Below are positions 35,397-46,955 of a DNA stretch of 64,000 nt, in pieces. The position numbers were made by a program, and so were the translations under genes. Position 1 is the stretch's first letter; every line of letters starts with the position of its first letter. The notes beneath the pieces were generated by a model, which saw only the letters and a program-made list of their open reading frames with translations, was not told the origin of the DNA and did no database searches. The stretch is from Sphingomonas sanxanigenens (GTDB lineage Bacteria; Pseudomonadota; Alphaproteobacteria; Sphingomonadales; Sphingomonadaceae), in NCBI GenBank assembly GCA_003240855.1, contig QFNN01000001.1:1-64000 (forward strand). The letters are read 5' to 3'.

Positions 35397-36973
35397 TGAT
35401 CGCGGCGATCCTGCTGGCCGCCGGCGCGCCGGCCGCCGCGCCGGCCGTTACGACGGGCGCGACCTACCGCAACCCGATCATCGTCGCCGACTATTCGGAC
35501 CCCGACATCATCCGCGTCGGGCGCGACTATTATCTGGCGTCGTCCAGCTTCCACCTGTCGCCGGGGATTCCGGTGCTCCGCTCGCGCGATCTGGTCCACT
35601 GGACGATCGCCGGCCATGTGCTGCCACGCCTGCCCTTCGCCCCGCAATATGACATGCCGGGGCCGCACACGCTGAACGACGCGATCTCCAAGCCCGTCGG
35701 CGGCACACGCTATGCCGGCGGCGTGTGGGCGCCGTCGATCCGGCATCATGGCGGCCTGTTCTACGTCTATTGGGCGACGCCCGACGAAGGCATCTTCATG
35801 GCGACGGCGAAGCGCGCCGAGGGGCCGTGGAGCGCGCCTGTGAAGGTCGTCGACAAGCCGATGCTGGAGGATCCCTGCCCCTTCTGGGACGATGACGGCG
35901 GCGCCTGGCTGGTCCATTCGGTGCACGGCGCGGGGCCGCTGATCCTCCACCGGATGAGCCCCGACGGAAAGCGCGTGCTCGACGACGGCAAGGTGATCGT
36001 CGAGGACAAGGCCAACCTGCCGATCCTCGAAGGGCCGAAACTCTATAAGCGCAACGGCTGGTACTATATCCTCGCGCCCTTCGGCGGCGTGGAGAAAGGC
36101 GCGCAGGTGGCGCTGCGCGCGCGCAGCATCGAAGGTCCGTACGAGCAGCGCGTCGTGCTTCGGCAGGGCGCGACCGCGCTGGAGGGGCCGCATCAGGGCG
36201 GCTGGGTCGAGACGCCTTCGGGCCAGGGCTGGTTCGTCCATTTCAACGCGACGGGCGCGTTCGGGCGGATCACCTATCTCGAGCCGCTCAAATGGGTCGA
36301 CGACTGGCCGCTGATCGGGGAGCCGATCCCCGGCGACACGGCGGGCCAGCCGGTTTCGACCTATGCGATGCCCGATACCGGATCGCCGCCGACGACCGAC
36401 CGGCTGCAGGCGTCCGACGAATTCGCCGGGCGGCGGCTGGGGCTGCAATGGGAATGGAACCATAATCCCGACGACAAGGCGTGGAGCCTTGCCGCGCGGC
36501 CCGGCTATCTGCGGCTCACCGCGCTTTCCGCCCAGCATCTGGTGACCGCGCGCAACACGCTGACCCAGATATTGCAGGGGCCGGCGAGCCGGATCACGAC
36601 GCGGATCGAGATCGGGCGCATGACCGACGGCCAGCGCGCCGGCCTGTCGCTGTTCGGCGTGCGGCCAGGCTGGATCGGCGTGGTGCGCGAAGGCGGCGCG
36701 ACGCGGGTGACGATCGCATCCGAAGGCGTCGAGACAGCGCTGGCGCCGGCGGGCGCCGCCGTGGTGCTGCGCGCCGAAGTAGGGCCTGACCAGAAGGTCG
36801 CCTACAGCTACAGCCTCGACGAGGGGAAGAGCTTCACGGGCGCGGGCGCGCCGATCCCGCTAGCGCGCTTTTCCTGGTGGAAGGGATCGCGCCCGGCGCT
36901 GTTCAGCTTCACACATGCCCGGAAGGGCGGATCTATCGACGTCGACTGGTTCCACGTCGAGACGGGACAATAA
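35393..36973 (+). CDS. Glycoside hydrolase family 43 enzyme (xylosidase/arabinofuranosidase)
   Basis: 526 residues with an N-terminal signal (MMIAAILLAAGAPAAAPA). The five-bladed propeller shows the catalytic base in DYSDPDIIRVG, the pKa-tuning Asp in LEDPCPFWDDDGGAW and the acid Glu in LEGPKLYKRNGWYY. A C-terminal beta-sandwich (from about residue 340, with SDEFAGRRLGLQWEWNH) is typical of beta-xylosidases of this family. Probable role: trimming of xylo- or arabino-oligosaccharides in the periplasm. It is translationally coupled to the symporter gene. Confidence 0.9.
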   Translation: MMIAAILLAAGAPAAAPAVTTGATYRNPIIVADYSDPDIIRVGRDYYLASSSFHLSPGIPVLRSRDLVHWTIAGHVLPRLPFAPQYDMPGPHTLNDAISKPVGGTRYAGGVWAPSIRHHGGLFYVYWATPDEGIFMATAKRAEGPWSAPVKVVDKPMLEDPCPFWDDDGGAWLVHSVHGAGPLILHRMSPDGKRVLDDGKVIVEDKANLPILEGPKLYKRNGWYYILAPFGGVEKGAQVALRARSIEGPYEQRVVLRQGATALEGPHQGGWVETPSGQGWFVHFNATGAFGRITYLEPLKWVDDWPLIGEPIPGDTAGQPVSTYAMPDTGSPPTTDRLQASDEFAGRRLGLQWEWNHNPDDKAWSLAARPGYLRLTALSAQHLVTARNTLTQILQGPASRITTRIEIGRMTDGQRAGLSLFGVRPGWIGVVREGGATRVTIASEGVETALAPAGAAVVLRAEVGPDQKVAYSYSLDEGKSFTGAGAPIPLARFSWWKGSRPALFSFTHARKGGSIDVDWFHVETGQ

Positions 36974-36983
36974 GGAGGGACGG

Positions 36984-38561
36984 GTGGACCGGCGTTCATT
37001 TCTGGCGAGCAGCGCCGTGGGGCTGGCGGCGATCGCGGCCTCGCGCGGGGCGCTGGCCGAGCAGGCGGCGGCCGAAGCGCCGGTGTTCCGCAGCGGCGAC
37101 GCGCGCTGGCAGGCGGCCTATGACAAGGCGCTGGCGGTGCTTGCGGGCAATGTGCAGGTGATGCCCTATATCTCCGCGCCGGTGCTGATCGAGGGATCGG
37201 TCTATCGGGGCATCTGGCAGGAATGCGGGCCGCACGAAGCGCTGGTGTGGCGCAAATGGCGGCCCGACGTGGCGCTCAACAGCCACATGACCTTCTTCGA
37301 GCTGCAACGCGCCGACGGGCAGTTGCCGGCCAACAACAAGGTGACCGAGACGAGCTTCGGCCAGATCCAGATGGTCGTGCCGATCGCCGCGACCGCATGG
37401 GAACTGGCGCGCGCGACGGGAAACGAGGAGCTGCTGGTCGCCGCCTATCGCGCCTGCGCGGCGTGGGACGGCTGGCTGATGCGCTATCGCAACACGCGCG
37501 GCGCCGGGCTGATCGAGGGTTTCTGCACATACGACACCGGGCATGACAACAGCCCGCGCTGGGCCGGGCTGCCCAACCAGTGCCCCAACAAGGATGCGCG
37601 GCGGCACGCGCCGATCGCCTCGCTGCCCCGTCTGTGCCCCGATCTTTCGGCGACGGTGTTCGGCGCGCGCCGGGCGCTGGCCGCGATGGCGAAGGCGCTG
37701 GGCCGCGACGCCGAGGCGCAACTGTGGACCGATACCGGCGAGATGATCCGCAAGGCGATCATCGACAAGCTCTATGTCGCCGAGGACGGCGCTTTCTACG
37801 ATCTCGACGCGCAGGATAATCCGGTGCGGATCAGGGGCGACGTCATCAGCCGCGTGTGCGGCGAGCATGTCGTCGACCAGGCGACCTTCGACACTGTCTG
37901 GGCGAAGCAGCTCGGCAATCCGAACGCCTTCTGGACGCCTTACCCGCTGCCGTCGATCGCGGCCGACGATCCGCAGTTCGTGCGCCCCATCCCCGCCAAT
38001 AGCTGGGGCGGCGCGACGCAGGCGCTGACTGCGATGCGCGCCGGGCGCTGGTTCGATCATTATGGCCGCGCGGCGGAGTTCGCGCTGATGATGGACCGCT
38101 GGTGCGAGGCGATCCAGGTCGATCCCAGCATGCGCCAGCAGATCGACCCCCAGACGGGAGCCTTCACCCATGGCGAGGATCATCCCGATTATTCGCCCTG
38201 CGCGCTGGTGATGATCGACTATAGCTGGCGACTGATCGGCGTGACCGAGGAAGCCGATGCGCTGCACTGGAACGTCCGCCCCGCGCACAAGGCGGCGAAA
38301 GGCGCGGCGCTCGACCTGCCGACCGATGCGAAGCTGACCGCCGCGATGCGCTATGCCGGGCGCGGCGCGGCGCTGAGCCTGGGCGGCAAGCCGGTGGCGC
38401 GGATCGAGGGCGGCGCGGCGCGGCTGGTGACTGACAAGGCAGGCAAGCCCACCGCGCTGGTGGGCGTCGAGCAAAAGCCGCAGACGGTGACGCTGCGCTT
38501 GCCGGGTCAGGCCGCGCGGCGCGTGAAGCTGGCGGGCAATGAATGCGTGACGCTGGCGTAG
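36984..38561 (+). CDS. Exported (alpha/alpha)6-barrel glycosidase-like protein, family unassigned
   Basis: 525 residues, start GTG 36984 after AAGGAGG. Twin-arginine-like signal VDRRSFLASSAVG. The mature protein resembles six-hairpin glycosidases (trehalase or GH63-like fold): RGIWQECGPHEALVWRKWRPDVALN, helices rich in Trp/Asp/Glu, and SWGGATQALTAM. I cannot give a GH family number. Its operon mates (GH43, RhaT-like symporter) suggest it frees a sugar from pectin or hemicellulose side chains. It ends the operon. Confidence 0.6.
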   Translation: MDRRSFLASSAVGLAAIAASRGALAEQAAAEAPVFRSGDARWQAAYDKALAVLAGNVQVMPYISAPVLIEGSVYRGIWQECGPHEALVWRKWRPDVALNSHMTFFELQRADGQLPANNKVTETSFGQIQMVVPIAATAWELARATGNEELLVAAYRACAAWDGWLMRYRNTRGAGLIEGFCTYDTGHDNSPRWAGLPNQCPNKDARRHAPIASLPRLCPDLSATVFGARRALAAMAKALGRDAEAQLWTDTGEMIRKAIIDKLYVAEDGAFYDLDAQDNPVRIRGDVISRVCGEHVVDQATFDTVWAKQLGNPNAFWTPYPLPSIAADDPQFVRPIPANSWGGATQALTAMRAGRWFDHYGRAAEFALMMDRWCEAIQVDPSMRQQIDPQTGAFTHGEDHPDYSPCALVMIDYSWRLIGVTEEADALHWNVRPAHKAAKGAALDLPTDAKLTAAMRYAGRGAALSLGGKPVARIEGGAARLVTDKAGKPTALVGVEQKPQTVTLRLPGQAARRVKLAGNECVTLA

Positions 38562-38640
38562 CGGGCCGCCGGGGGCGGCGGATTCGCCCCCGCCGTCAAT
38601 AGCGCGACCGGCGGCGTCGGCAATCTGACCTCATAAGACT

Positions 38641-40264
<1,624 letters not shown>

Positions 40265-41101
40265 TCAGCCCTGGCCGGCGCGGGCGAGGATGGCCCGCGC
40301 CTGCTTGAGGTGCGGCGCATCGATCATCCGCCCGTCGAGCCGGAGCGCGCCCGCGCCCGGACTGGCGGCGAAAGCGTCGACGATGCGCTGCGCCGCGGCG
40401 ATCGCGGCGTCATCAGGCGTGAAGGCCGCGTTGATCGCCGCCACCTGGCGCGGATGGATCGCCATCATGCCGGTGAAACCGTCGCGCGTGCCGCGTGCCG
40501 CATAGGCGGCGAGCCCATCGAGATCGTCGATCGCAGGATAGACGGTCTCGATCGCGGCGACGCCCGCCGCATGCCCCGCGAACAGGGCGAGCGAACGCGC
40601 CATCTCATAAGGCGGGGTATAGCGCCCGTCATCCTCGCGGCTGGTCGCCGCGCCAATCGCGGCCGGCAAATCCTCCGCGCCCCAGGTCAGCCCGGCCAGA
40701 TACGCACCGACCGCAGCATAGCTGCCGAGCGCGAAGATCGCGGCCGGCGTCTCAGTCGCGATCGGCAGGATCGGGGGGCATTCGCCGCCCCAGGCGTCAA
40801 CGAGCTTCAGGACGCTCGCGGCTCCCTCGGCCTTGGGCAGCATCAACGCATCGGCCCCGCGCGCGGCGGCGAGATCGTCGACGATCATGCCCGCGTCGAG
40901 CGGGTTGACGCGGACGATGCGCGCCACGCCGGTGGCAGGGGCCGCCAGATGCGCGACGACCGCCGCGCGCGCGGCGGGCTTGTTGGCGGCGGTGACCGAA
41001 TCTTCAAGATCGAGGATGATGGCGTCGGCGCCGCTCGCTTCCGCCTTGGCGAAGCGCTCGGGCCGGTCGGCGGGCACGAACAGCAGCGATCTCAGTCTCA
41101 T
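40265..41101 (-). CDS. CitE-like HpcH/HpaI aldolase/lyase
   Basis: 278 residues from the ATG at 41101 (GAGGG upstream); the open frame upstream runs antisense over XdhC and is not coding. Motifs LRSLLFVPADRPERF, IILDLEDSV, IVRVNP, TETPAAIF and GMMAIHPRQV belong to the CitE/malyl-CoA lyase/beta-methylmalyl-CoA group. Probable substrate is a citramalyl- or malyl-CoA ester. It ends base-to-base with the CoA-transferase (TGATCA shared by both stops). Confidence 0.85.
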   Translation of the reverse strand: MRLRSLLFVPADRPERFAKAEASGADAIILDLEDSVTAANKPAARAAVVAHLAAPATGVARIVRVNPLDAGMIVDDLAAARGADALMLPKAEGAASVLKLVDAWGGECPPILPIATETPAAIFALGSYAAVGAYLAGLTWGAEDLPAAIGAATSREDDGRYTPPYEMARSLALFAGHAAGVAAIETVYPAIDDLDGLAAYAARGTRDGFTGMMAIHPRQVAAINAAFTPDDAAIAAAQRIVDAFAASPGAGALRLDGRMIDAPHLKQARAILARAGQG

Positions 41102-41148
41102 TCTACCCTCATCGTCGGCGGCACGCTCCCCTCTAGCCCCAAGACGAT

Positions 41149-41178
41149 CGTCATTGCGAGCGCAGCGAAGCAATGACG
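41149..41178. repeat. REP-like half element, copy 2
   Basis: CGTCATTGC (41149-41157) and GCAATGACG (41170-41178) are a perfect inverted pair around 12 bases. It corresponds to the outer ends of the long elements. It lies between divergent genes, unlike the other three. Confidence 0.8.
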
Positions 41179-41227
41179 GGAAAGGCGGCGGTTTCGCGGC
41201 GCGGCAAAGCTGGCTAGAGCTTGGGGC

Positions 41228-42145
41228 ATGGACGATCTCGACCGGATATTGGCGGCGGCGCGCGACTGGCATGGGCAGGGCATGGCGATCGCGACCGTCG
41301 TCTCGACATGGGGATCGGCCCCCCGGCCGCGCGGCAGCCATATGATCGTCGCCGCCGACGGCCGCTTCGAGGGATCGGTATCGGGCGGCTGCGTCGAAGG
41401 CGACGTGCTGGCGACGGCGGCCGAGGTGATCGCGAGCGGCAAGGCGGTGCGCCGCCGCTATGGCGTCGCCGACGGCCAGGCCTGGGCGGTGGGGCTGCCC
41501 TGCGGCGGCGAGATCGAGGTCATGGTCCAGCCGGTGCGCGCGGGCGGCTTCGCGCCCGAACTGTTCGAGGCGATCGGCGCAGCGCGCGCGGCGGGCGAGC
41601 GGCTGAGCATCGCGACCGATCTCGATGGCGGAGCGAGCATTGTCGGCGCGTCCGCCGGCGCCTTCGTCAACGATTATCGACCGAAACGCAGGCTGCTGAT
41701 CGTCGGCGCGGTGCAGATCGCCCAGGCGCTCGCCTCGCTGGCGCTGACGCTGGGAGTCAGCCCGGTGGTGATCGATCCGCGCGGACGCTTCCTGACCGAC
41801 GAGCGCTTCCCCGGCGTCGCGCTCGACGATCGCTGGCCCGACGATGCGGTGGCCGCGCACCGGCCCGACGCCGCGACCGCGATCGTCACGCTGAGCCATG
41901 ATCCCAAGATCGACGACCCCGCGCTGATCGCGGCGCTGGCGGCGCCCACGGGCTATGTCGCGGCGCTGGGATCGAAGCGCAGCCATGCAGCACGGCTCGA
42001 ACGGCTGGCGGCGGCCGGGGTTGCGCCCGAAGCGCTGGCGCGGATCGAAGGGCCGGCCGGGCTCGCCATCGGCGCGATCGGCGCAAGCGAGATCGCGCTG
42101 TCGATCGCCGCCGGCATGGTCGCCGCGCTCAATGATCGCGGCTGA
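41228..42145 (+). CDS. XdhC-family molybdenum-cofactor sulfuration/insertion protein
   Basis: 305 residues: ATVVSTWGSAPRPRGSHMIV, SVSGGCVEGDV with the conserved Cys, GLPCGGEIEVMVQPV in the N-terminal domain and a Rossmann-like C-terminal XdhC domain (LLIVGAVQIAQALASLA, VTLSHDPKID, ALGSKRSHAAR). The family matures the molybdenum cofactor for xanthine-oxidase-type enzymes. Its stop lies 14 bases inside the next gene. The likely client is the molybdenum hydroxylase encoded 2 kb downstream. Confidence 0.88.
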   Translation: MDDLDRILAAARDWHGQGMAIATVVSTWGSAPRPRGSHMIVAADGRFEGSVSGGCVEGDVLATAAEVIASGKAVRRRYGVADGQAWAVGLPCGGEIEVMVQPVRAGGFAPELFEAIGAARAAGERLSIATDLDGGASIVGASAGAFVNDYRPKRRLLIVGAVQIAQALASLALTLGVSPVVIDPRGRFLTDERFPGVALDDRWPDDAVAAHRPDAATAIVTLSHDPKIDDPALIAALAAPTGYVAALGSKRSHAARLERLAAAGVAPEALARIEGPAGLAIGAIGASEIALSIAAGMVAALNDRG

Positions 42146-42704
42146 GCGCGTCGCCGCGATCCTGCTCGCCGCCGGGCGTTCGGAACGTTTCGGCGCACGC
42201 GACAAGCTGGTCGCCGATCTGGACGGCAAACCGCTGGCGCTGCATGCGGCGGAAATGCTCGGCGGCTTCGCCTTCGCGGCGCGGATCGCGGCAGTGGGGA
42301 ATGGCAACATGACCGTTGCGGCGCTGCTCGCGCACGAAGGCTTCGCCATCGCCCATCCACCCGCCGGATCGGGCATGGGCGCGTCGATCGCGGCGGCCGT
42401 GGCCATAGCGGCGGCCATGGATGTCGACGCAGTATTGATCGCGCTTGCTGACATGCCGCGCGTGCCGGCCGCGCAGCCACGCGCGCTGCTCGACCATTAT
42501 GATCCCCGCATCGGCGCGATCGGATCGAGCGACGGCGAACGGCCGCTGCCCCCAGCACTGATCGGCCGCGCACATTTCGACGCGGCGACGCGGCTGGCGG
42601 GCGATGCCGGCGCGAGAGTGCTGCTTGCGGAAGCGCCGCTGATTACGCTCAGGCCCGAGCTGTCGATCGACATCGACCGGCCTGAGGATCTCGGACGGGC
42701 GTGA
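42132..42704 (+). CDS. MobA/MocA-like nucleotidyltransferase
   Basis: 190 residues from the ATG at 42132, overlapping xdhC by 14 bases. Signature AAILLAAGRSERFGARDKLVADLDGKPL, GMGASIAAAV and ALADMPRVP. MocA-type enzymes add CMP to the molybdopterin cofactor used by xanthine-oxidase-family proteins, as expected next to XdhC. The open frame upstream of this start is in the xdhC region and not used. Confidence 0.85.
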   Translation: MIAAERVAAILLAAGRSERFGARDKLVADLDGKPLALHAAEMLGGFAFAARIAAVGNGNMTVAALLAHEGFAIAHPPAGSGMGASIAAAVAIAAAMDVDAVLIALADMPRVPAAQPRALLDHYDPRIGAIGSSDGERPLPPALIGRAHFDAATRLAGDAGARVLLAEAPLITLRPELSIDIDRPEDLGRA

Positions 42705-42723
42705 CCAGGGCGCGCGCGCCCAT

Positions 42724-42799
42724 CGTCATTGCGAGCGCAGCGACGCAATCCAGAATGTTCGGCATCGCACTGGATTGCTTCGCTGCGCTCGCAATGACG
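42724..42799. repeat. REP-like long inverted repeat, copy 3
   Basis: Arms at 42724-42753 and 42770-42799 match at 29 of 30 bases. Each arm begins CGTCATTGCGAGCGCAGCGA or its complement and the loop is 16 bases. It fills the gap between the convergent mobA-like and cytochrome c genes and could serve as a bidirectional terminator. Confidence 0.92.
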
Positions 42800-42807
42800 G
42801 ACGCGGG

Positions 42808-44139
42808 CTAATTCTGCAGGCGGAGCTTGGCGACGTCCTTGGCGGTGATGCTCGACGGCTTCGATCCGAAGCGCGCGGTCACGTAATTGGCGACTGCGGC
42901 GACTTCGGAATCCGAATAGGCGGCGGCGAAGCTCGGCATATAGGCGTGGCCGCCGCCGGGCTTGCCCGATCCGTTGAGGATCATCTGCGCGACGTTGGCC
43001 GCCGTCGGATCGTTGACCGCGCGCACGCCGGTGAGCTGCGCCTGTTCGATGATCGCCCCCGCGCCCGTCCAGGCATGGCAGCTCGCGCAATTGCCCTCGA
43101 ACATGCGCTTGCCGACCGGATTGTCGATCGTGGCAAGCTTGGGCGCGGCAGGGGCCGGGCCGGCGGGCTTGGGCGATGACGACGTCCGTATCGCCGGCAC
43201 GCTCTGCAGATAGGTGACGATCGCCGCCACGTCGGACCTGGTCAGCTTCGACAGGCTCGCCTCCACCGCCTCGGCCATCGGGCCGGAGGCGACGCCGCGA
43301 CCGCGCGCGTGACCGGCCGATAGATAGGCCGCGATCTCCGCCGCCGACCAGTCGCCGATGCCGCTGATCCTGTCGGACGTGATGTTGTAGGCGTTCCAGC
43401 CCTCGGCGACGCCGCCGGCGAACTTCTTGCGCTGGTTGAGCGCCTGCAACAGGTTTCGCGGGGTGTGGCAGTCGCCGCAATGCCCCGTCGCCTCGACCAG
43501 ATAGGCGCCGCGATTCCATGCAGGGCTCTGCTCGGGCACCGGGCGGAAGCGCTGATCCTTGTTGAAGAAGGCGGACCAGACGCCCATCAGCCAGCGCTGA
43601 TTATAGGGGAAGCCGAACGTATTGCCCTTGCTGGCCTGCTTCACCGGCTTGAGCGAGAAGAGATAGGCCTTCACCGCCAGCACGTCGGCATCGGTCATCA
43701 GCGAATAGGATGCGTAGGGGAAAGCCGGGTAGAGGCGCGACCCGTCGGGCGCGATGCCCTTGTGCACCGCATTCAGGAACTGCGCGTCGGTCCATTTGCC
43801 GATGCCCGTTTCGGGATCGGGCGTGATGTTGGGCGAGTAGATGGCGCCGAAGGGCAGCACGAAGGCGCGGCCGCCCGCCCAGGGCGCGCCGCCCTTCGCC
43901 GTATGGCATGCCTCGCAATCGGCCATGCGCGCGATATATTCGCCGCGCGTGCGCAGATCGGCGTTCGCCAGTTCGGCCGGGACGCCGGTGGGCGACGGCC
44001 CCTTATAGGCGGCGAGATCGACTGGCGCGCCCTTCGCGAAGGCGTAGGGGCCGGGTTGAAAGACCATCCAGCCGACGAAGGCCAGCGCGGCGGCCGCGAT
44101 GACGCCGGCGACAAGCGAGACGATGCGCGCGATCGACAT
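42808..44139 (-). CDS. Tri-haem cytochrome c subunit
   Basis: 443 residues with one N-terminal membrane/signal helix (IVSLVAGVIAAAALAFVGWMV) and three haem-binding CxxCH sites: CEACH (C75), CGDCH (about 216) and CASCH (about 350). This matches the membrane-bound electron-transfer subunit of periplasmic alcohol, aldehyde or gluconate dehydrogenases. Gap of three bases to the large subunit stop; electrons likely pass from the molybdenum enzyme to the quinone pool. Confidence 0.9.
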   Translation of the reverse strand: MSIARIVSLVAGVIAAAALAFVGWMVFQPGPYAFAKGAPVDLAAYKGPSPTGVPAELANADLRTRGEYIARMADCEACHTAKGGAPWAGGRAFVLPFGAIYSPNITPDPETGIGKWTDAQFLNAVHKGIAPDGSRLYPAFPYASYSLMTDADVLAVKAYLFSLKPVKQASKGNTFGFPYNQRWLMGVWSAFFNKDQRFRPVPEQSPAWNRGAYLVEATGHCGDCHTPRNLLQALNQRKKFAGGVAEGWNAYNITSDRISGIGDWSAAEIAAYLSAGHARGRGVASGPMAEAVEASLSKLTRSDVAAIVTYLQSVPAIRTSSSPKPAGPAPAAPKLATIDNPVGKRMFEGNCASCHAWTGAGAIIEQAQLTGVRAVNDPTAANVAQMILNGSGKPGGGHAYMPSFAAAYSDSEVAAVANYVTARFGSKPSSITAKDVAKLRLQN

Positions 44140-44142
44140 GGT

Positions 44143-46326
44143 TCAGGCCCCCTTCGCGATCAGCGCGCGATTGACCGGCATGCGCGTGAGCTGCACGCCC
44201 GTCGCCGCGAAAATGGCGTTGGCGACGGCGGGCTGGACGACCACCGTCCCCGGCTCGCCTATGCCCCCCGACGGCGCCGTGCTCGGCACGATATGCGTTT
44301 CGATGACCGGCATCTCGTCGATGCGGAGCATGCGATAATCGTTGAAATTGCCCTGCTGCACCTGCCCGCCGGCGAAGCTGATCTCGCCGTGGAGGACAGT
44401 GGTGAGGCCGAACACGACGCCGCCCTGGATCTGCGCGGTCAGCGTATCCGGATTGATGACGCGCCCGACATCGGCGGCGACGACGACGCGCGTCACGCGC
44501 ACGTCGCCGACATCGTCGACCGCCACGTCGGCGATGCAGCCGAGATAGGATCCGAACGCCTCAAGCAGCGCGACGCCGCGCCCGACCCGGCTGCCGAAGG
44601 GCGAGGCCGGCGCGGGCGTGCCCCAGCCCGCCTTCTCCGCCGCCAGATTGAGCGCCGCGAGCGCACGCGGTTCCTTGTCGAGCATGCCGCGCCGGAAGAT
44701 GACGGGATCGACCCCGGTCTTGAACGCGATCAGATCCATGAAGCATTCGACCGAAAAGATGCTGCTGTTCGGCCCAACGCCGCGCCAGAAGGCGGTCGGC
44801 ACCGCGGTTTCGTGGCGGATATATTCGACGAGCATGTCGCCCAGCGCATATGGCGGCTTCACCGCGCCTTCCACGGCGTCGCCGTCGATCCCGTCCTTGA
44901 AGGCGGGCGGCAGCCAGCGCGCGATGATCGACGAGCCGGTGACGCGGTGATGCCAGGCCGTCACCTTGCCATTTTCCACCCGCGCCTTCAGCCGATCATG
45001 ATACATCGGCCGATAGGCCTGCTGGCGTATATCCTCCTCGCGCGTCCAGACGACCTTCACCGGGCCTTCGACATGCTGGGCGATGCGCGTCGCCGTCACC
45101 ACGCTGTCGGGTTCGAGCCGGCGGCCGAACCCGCCGCCGATCAGGTGATTGTTGATCGTCACCTTAGACGGATCGATGCCCAGCACCTGCGCCGCGCCGT
45201 CCTGCGCCTTGCCGGGCACCTGCGTGCCGACCCACACCTCGCACAGGCCGTCATGGACATGGACGGTGCAGTTCATCGGCTCCATCGGCGCATGCGCGAG
45301 ATGGGGCAATTCATAGACCGCCTCGTAAAGATTTCCGTCCTTGAGGCTGGCGAGCGCATCGCCTTCCTTGCGCGCGACGACGCCGGGGCCTTCGGAGGCT
45401 TTCTCAACCTCGGCCCAGAGCGCGGCCTGCTCCACCGTGGCGTTCTTGCCGGGCGCCCAGGTGACCGAAAGCGCGCGAAGCCCCTGCATCGCCGCCCACA
45501 TATGATCGCCGACGACCGCGACGAGATTGTCGAGCACCACCACCTGCCGCACGCCGGGGACAGCCAGCGCCTGCGTCTGATCGACGCTGCCGACCTTGCC
45601 GCCGATCACCGGGCAGGCCATCAGCGTCGCGATCTTCTGGTTGGGACGGATGACGTCGATGCCGTACACCGTCTTGCCCACCGCCTTGTCGGGCGTGTCG
45701 ATCCGGTGCGCGGGCTTGCCGATCAGCCGGAATTGCGACGGATCCTTGAGCGCGACCTCCGCCGGAGGCTTCAGCCCGGCGGCGCGGCCCGCAACCTGCC
45801 CGTAACGGATCGTGCGACCGCTATCCTTGTGAGTGATGACGCCATGATCGGTCGACAGGCTCGCCGGATCGACGCCCCAGCCCGAAGCGGCGGCCTGCAC
45901 GAGCATCGCACGCGCGGCGGCGCCCGCCTTGCGCAGCGGTTCGGACCAGGCCTGAGTGGTCGTCGATCCGCCAGTCGCCTGAATGACGAGCGCGGGGCTG
46001 CCATAATTGGCCTGATCGGGCGGCGCGTGCGCGGCGATCACCTGATCGAGCCCGATGTCCAGCTCCTCGGCGATGCACATCGCCTGCGAGGTATAGACGC
46101 CCTGCCCCATTTCGACCGCAGGCATGGTGATCGTCACCTTGTCGTCGGGCGCGATGTGGATGAAGGCGTTGAAGCGCGCGCCGGTCGGCGTCGGCTCGTC
46201 GGCGCGGGCGCGGCCGGCGATGAACTCGACGCCGATCAGCAGCCCGCCCGCAGCGACAGCGCCCGCACGCAGCACGGCGCGCCGCGACAGGCCCCCTTCG
46301 GCGGCGGCCTCAGGAACGGGCGGCAT
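44143..46326 (-). CDS. Molybdopterin-binding large subunit, xanthine oxidase family (IorB-type)
   Basis: 727 residues from the ATG at 46326. A twin-arginine signal [15 protein letters not shown] sends the folded enzyme to the periplasm. Cofactor and active-site regions are visible: [35 protein letters not shown] and the catalytic glutamate in GGIGEPGTV near the C-terminus. The set with a small 2Fe-2S subunit and a haem protein is the isoquinoline-oxidoreductase/aldehyde-dehydrogenase type. The substrate is unknown; an aldehyde or aldose is possible here. It overlaps the 2Fe-2S gene by 17 bases. Confidence 0.88.
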   Translation of the reverse strand: MPPVPEAAAEGGLSRRAVLRAGAVAAGGLLIGVEFIAGRARADEPTPTGARFNAFIHIAPDDKVTITMPAVEMGQGVYTSQAMCIAEELDIGLDQVIAAHAPPDQANYGSPALVIQATGGSTTTQAWSEPLRKAGAAARAMLVQAAASGWGVDPASLSTDHGVITHKDSGRTIRYGQVAGRAAGLKPPAEVALKDPSQFRLIGKPAHRIDTPDKAVGKTVYGIDVIRPNQKIATLMACPVIGGKVGSVDQTQALAVPGVRQVVVLDNLVAVVGDHMWAAMQGLRALSVTWAPGKNATVEQAALWAEVEKASEGPGVVARKEGDALASLKDGNLYEAVYELPHLAHAPMEPMNCTVHVHDGLCEVWVGTQVPGKAQDGAAQVLGIDPSKVTINNHLIGGGFGRRLEPDSVVTATRIAQHVEGPVKVVWTREEDIRQQAYRPMYHDRLKARVENGKVTAWHHRVTGSSIIARWLPPAFKDGIDGDAVEGAVKPPYALGDMLVEYIRHETAVPTAFWRGVGPNSSIFSVECFMDLIAFKTGVDPVIFRRGMLDKEPRALAALNLAAEKAGWGTPAPASPFGSRVGRGVALLEAFGSYLGCIADVAVDDVGDVRVTRVVVAADVGRVINPDTLTAQIQGGVVFGLTTVLHGEISFAGGQVQQGNFNDYRMLRIDEMPVIETHIVPSTAPSGGIGEPGTVVVQPAVANAIFAATGVQLTRMPVNRALIAKGA

Positions 46327-46762
46327 TCTTGATCCCCTCACGGATGCGGACATAGGTGCCGCAGCGGCAGATATTGCCCGCCATCGCGGCGTCGATATCG
46401 GCATCGTCCGGCGACGGATTATGCGCGATCAGCGCCGCCGCCGACATGATCTGCCCGGGCTGGCAATAGCCGCACTGGATGACCTCCAGATCGATCCACG
46501 CCTTCTGGATCTTCGCGCCCGCAGGCGTCGCGCCGACGCCTTCGATCGTCGTCACCTGACGATCCCCGACCACGCCGACGGGCATCTGGCACGAACGCAC
46601 AGCGACGCCGTCGACATGAACGGTGCACGCCCCGCACTGCGCGATGCCGCAGCCGAACTTGGTGCCGGTCATGCCGAGCACGTCGCGCAGCACCCAGAGC
46701 AGCGGCATGTCGTCGGGGACGTCGACGCTGTGCCTGCCGCCGTTGATCGTCAGATCGGTCAT
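46310..46762 (-). CDS. (2Fe-2S)-binding small subunit, xanthine oxidase family
   Basis: 150 residues from the ATG at 46762. The plant-type ferredoxin site is CGIAQCGAC with a further Cys, and the helical second cluster site is CGYCQPGQ with CRCGTY. Moves electrons from molybdenum to the cytochrome c. No signal of its own, so it is probably co-exported with the Tat-directed large subunit. First gene of a three-gene operon, divergent from xylX across 193 bases. Confidence 0.92.
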   Translation of the reverse strand: MTDLTINGGRHSVDVPDDMPLLWVLRDVLGMTGTKFGCGIAQCGACTVHVDGVAVRSCQMPVGVVGDRQVTTIEGVGATPAGAKIQKAWIDLEVIQCGYCQPGQIMSAAALIAHNPSPDDADIDAAMAGNICRCGTYVRIREGIKNAARS

Positions 46763-46917
46763 GAGCAGTTTCCCAGGGGAATGGAATGACAGGGTGATGA
46801 ACCTGTTGGGAAATCCGTTCAAGGTTACGGCCGTATATAGCGCATGGGATACAACGCCCCCCGCGATCCGGCCATTCCCCCGCGCCCGGCGCTTGACAGC
46901 GGACCGCCCCGGCGCGA

Positions 46918-46931
46918 TGGTAGCGCTATCA
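46918..46931. promoter_or_regulatory. LacI-type operator, box 4 (TGGTAGCGCTATCA)
   Basis: The most symmetric box of the set. It lies 25 bases before the xylX start, downstream of a TTGACA hexamer (46893-46898) that may be the -35 element, so a bound repressor would overlap the promoter. The divergent molybdenum enzyme operon starts 156 bases away on the other side. Confidence 0.8.
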
Positions 46932-46955
46932 AATATAAATGTTCGATGGGAGCCG

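Noticed and set aside
41102..42454. N-terminal extension of the CitE-like frame
   Set aside because: It runs antisense through xdhC and mobA-like genes and a REP-like element; the ATG at 41101 with its ribosome binding site gives the normal family length.
42724..42799. CRISPR-like repeat unit
   Set aside because: It is an inverted repeat with a single loop, not regularly spaced direct repeats, and no cas gene is near.
43465..46332. 955-codon open frame opposite the molybdenum hydroxylase and cytochrome genes
   Set aside because: Antisense to three well-supported genes; Arg/His/Asp-rich low-complexity translation with no recognisable motif.
46623..46955. 111-codon N-terminal extension of xylX
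   Set aside because: It lies antisense to the 2Fe-2S gene and over the operator; the ATG at 46956 has a good ribosome binding site and the family length.
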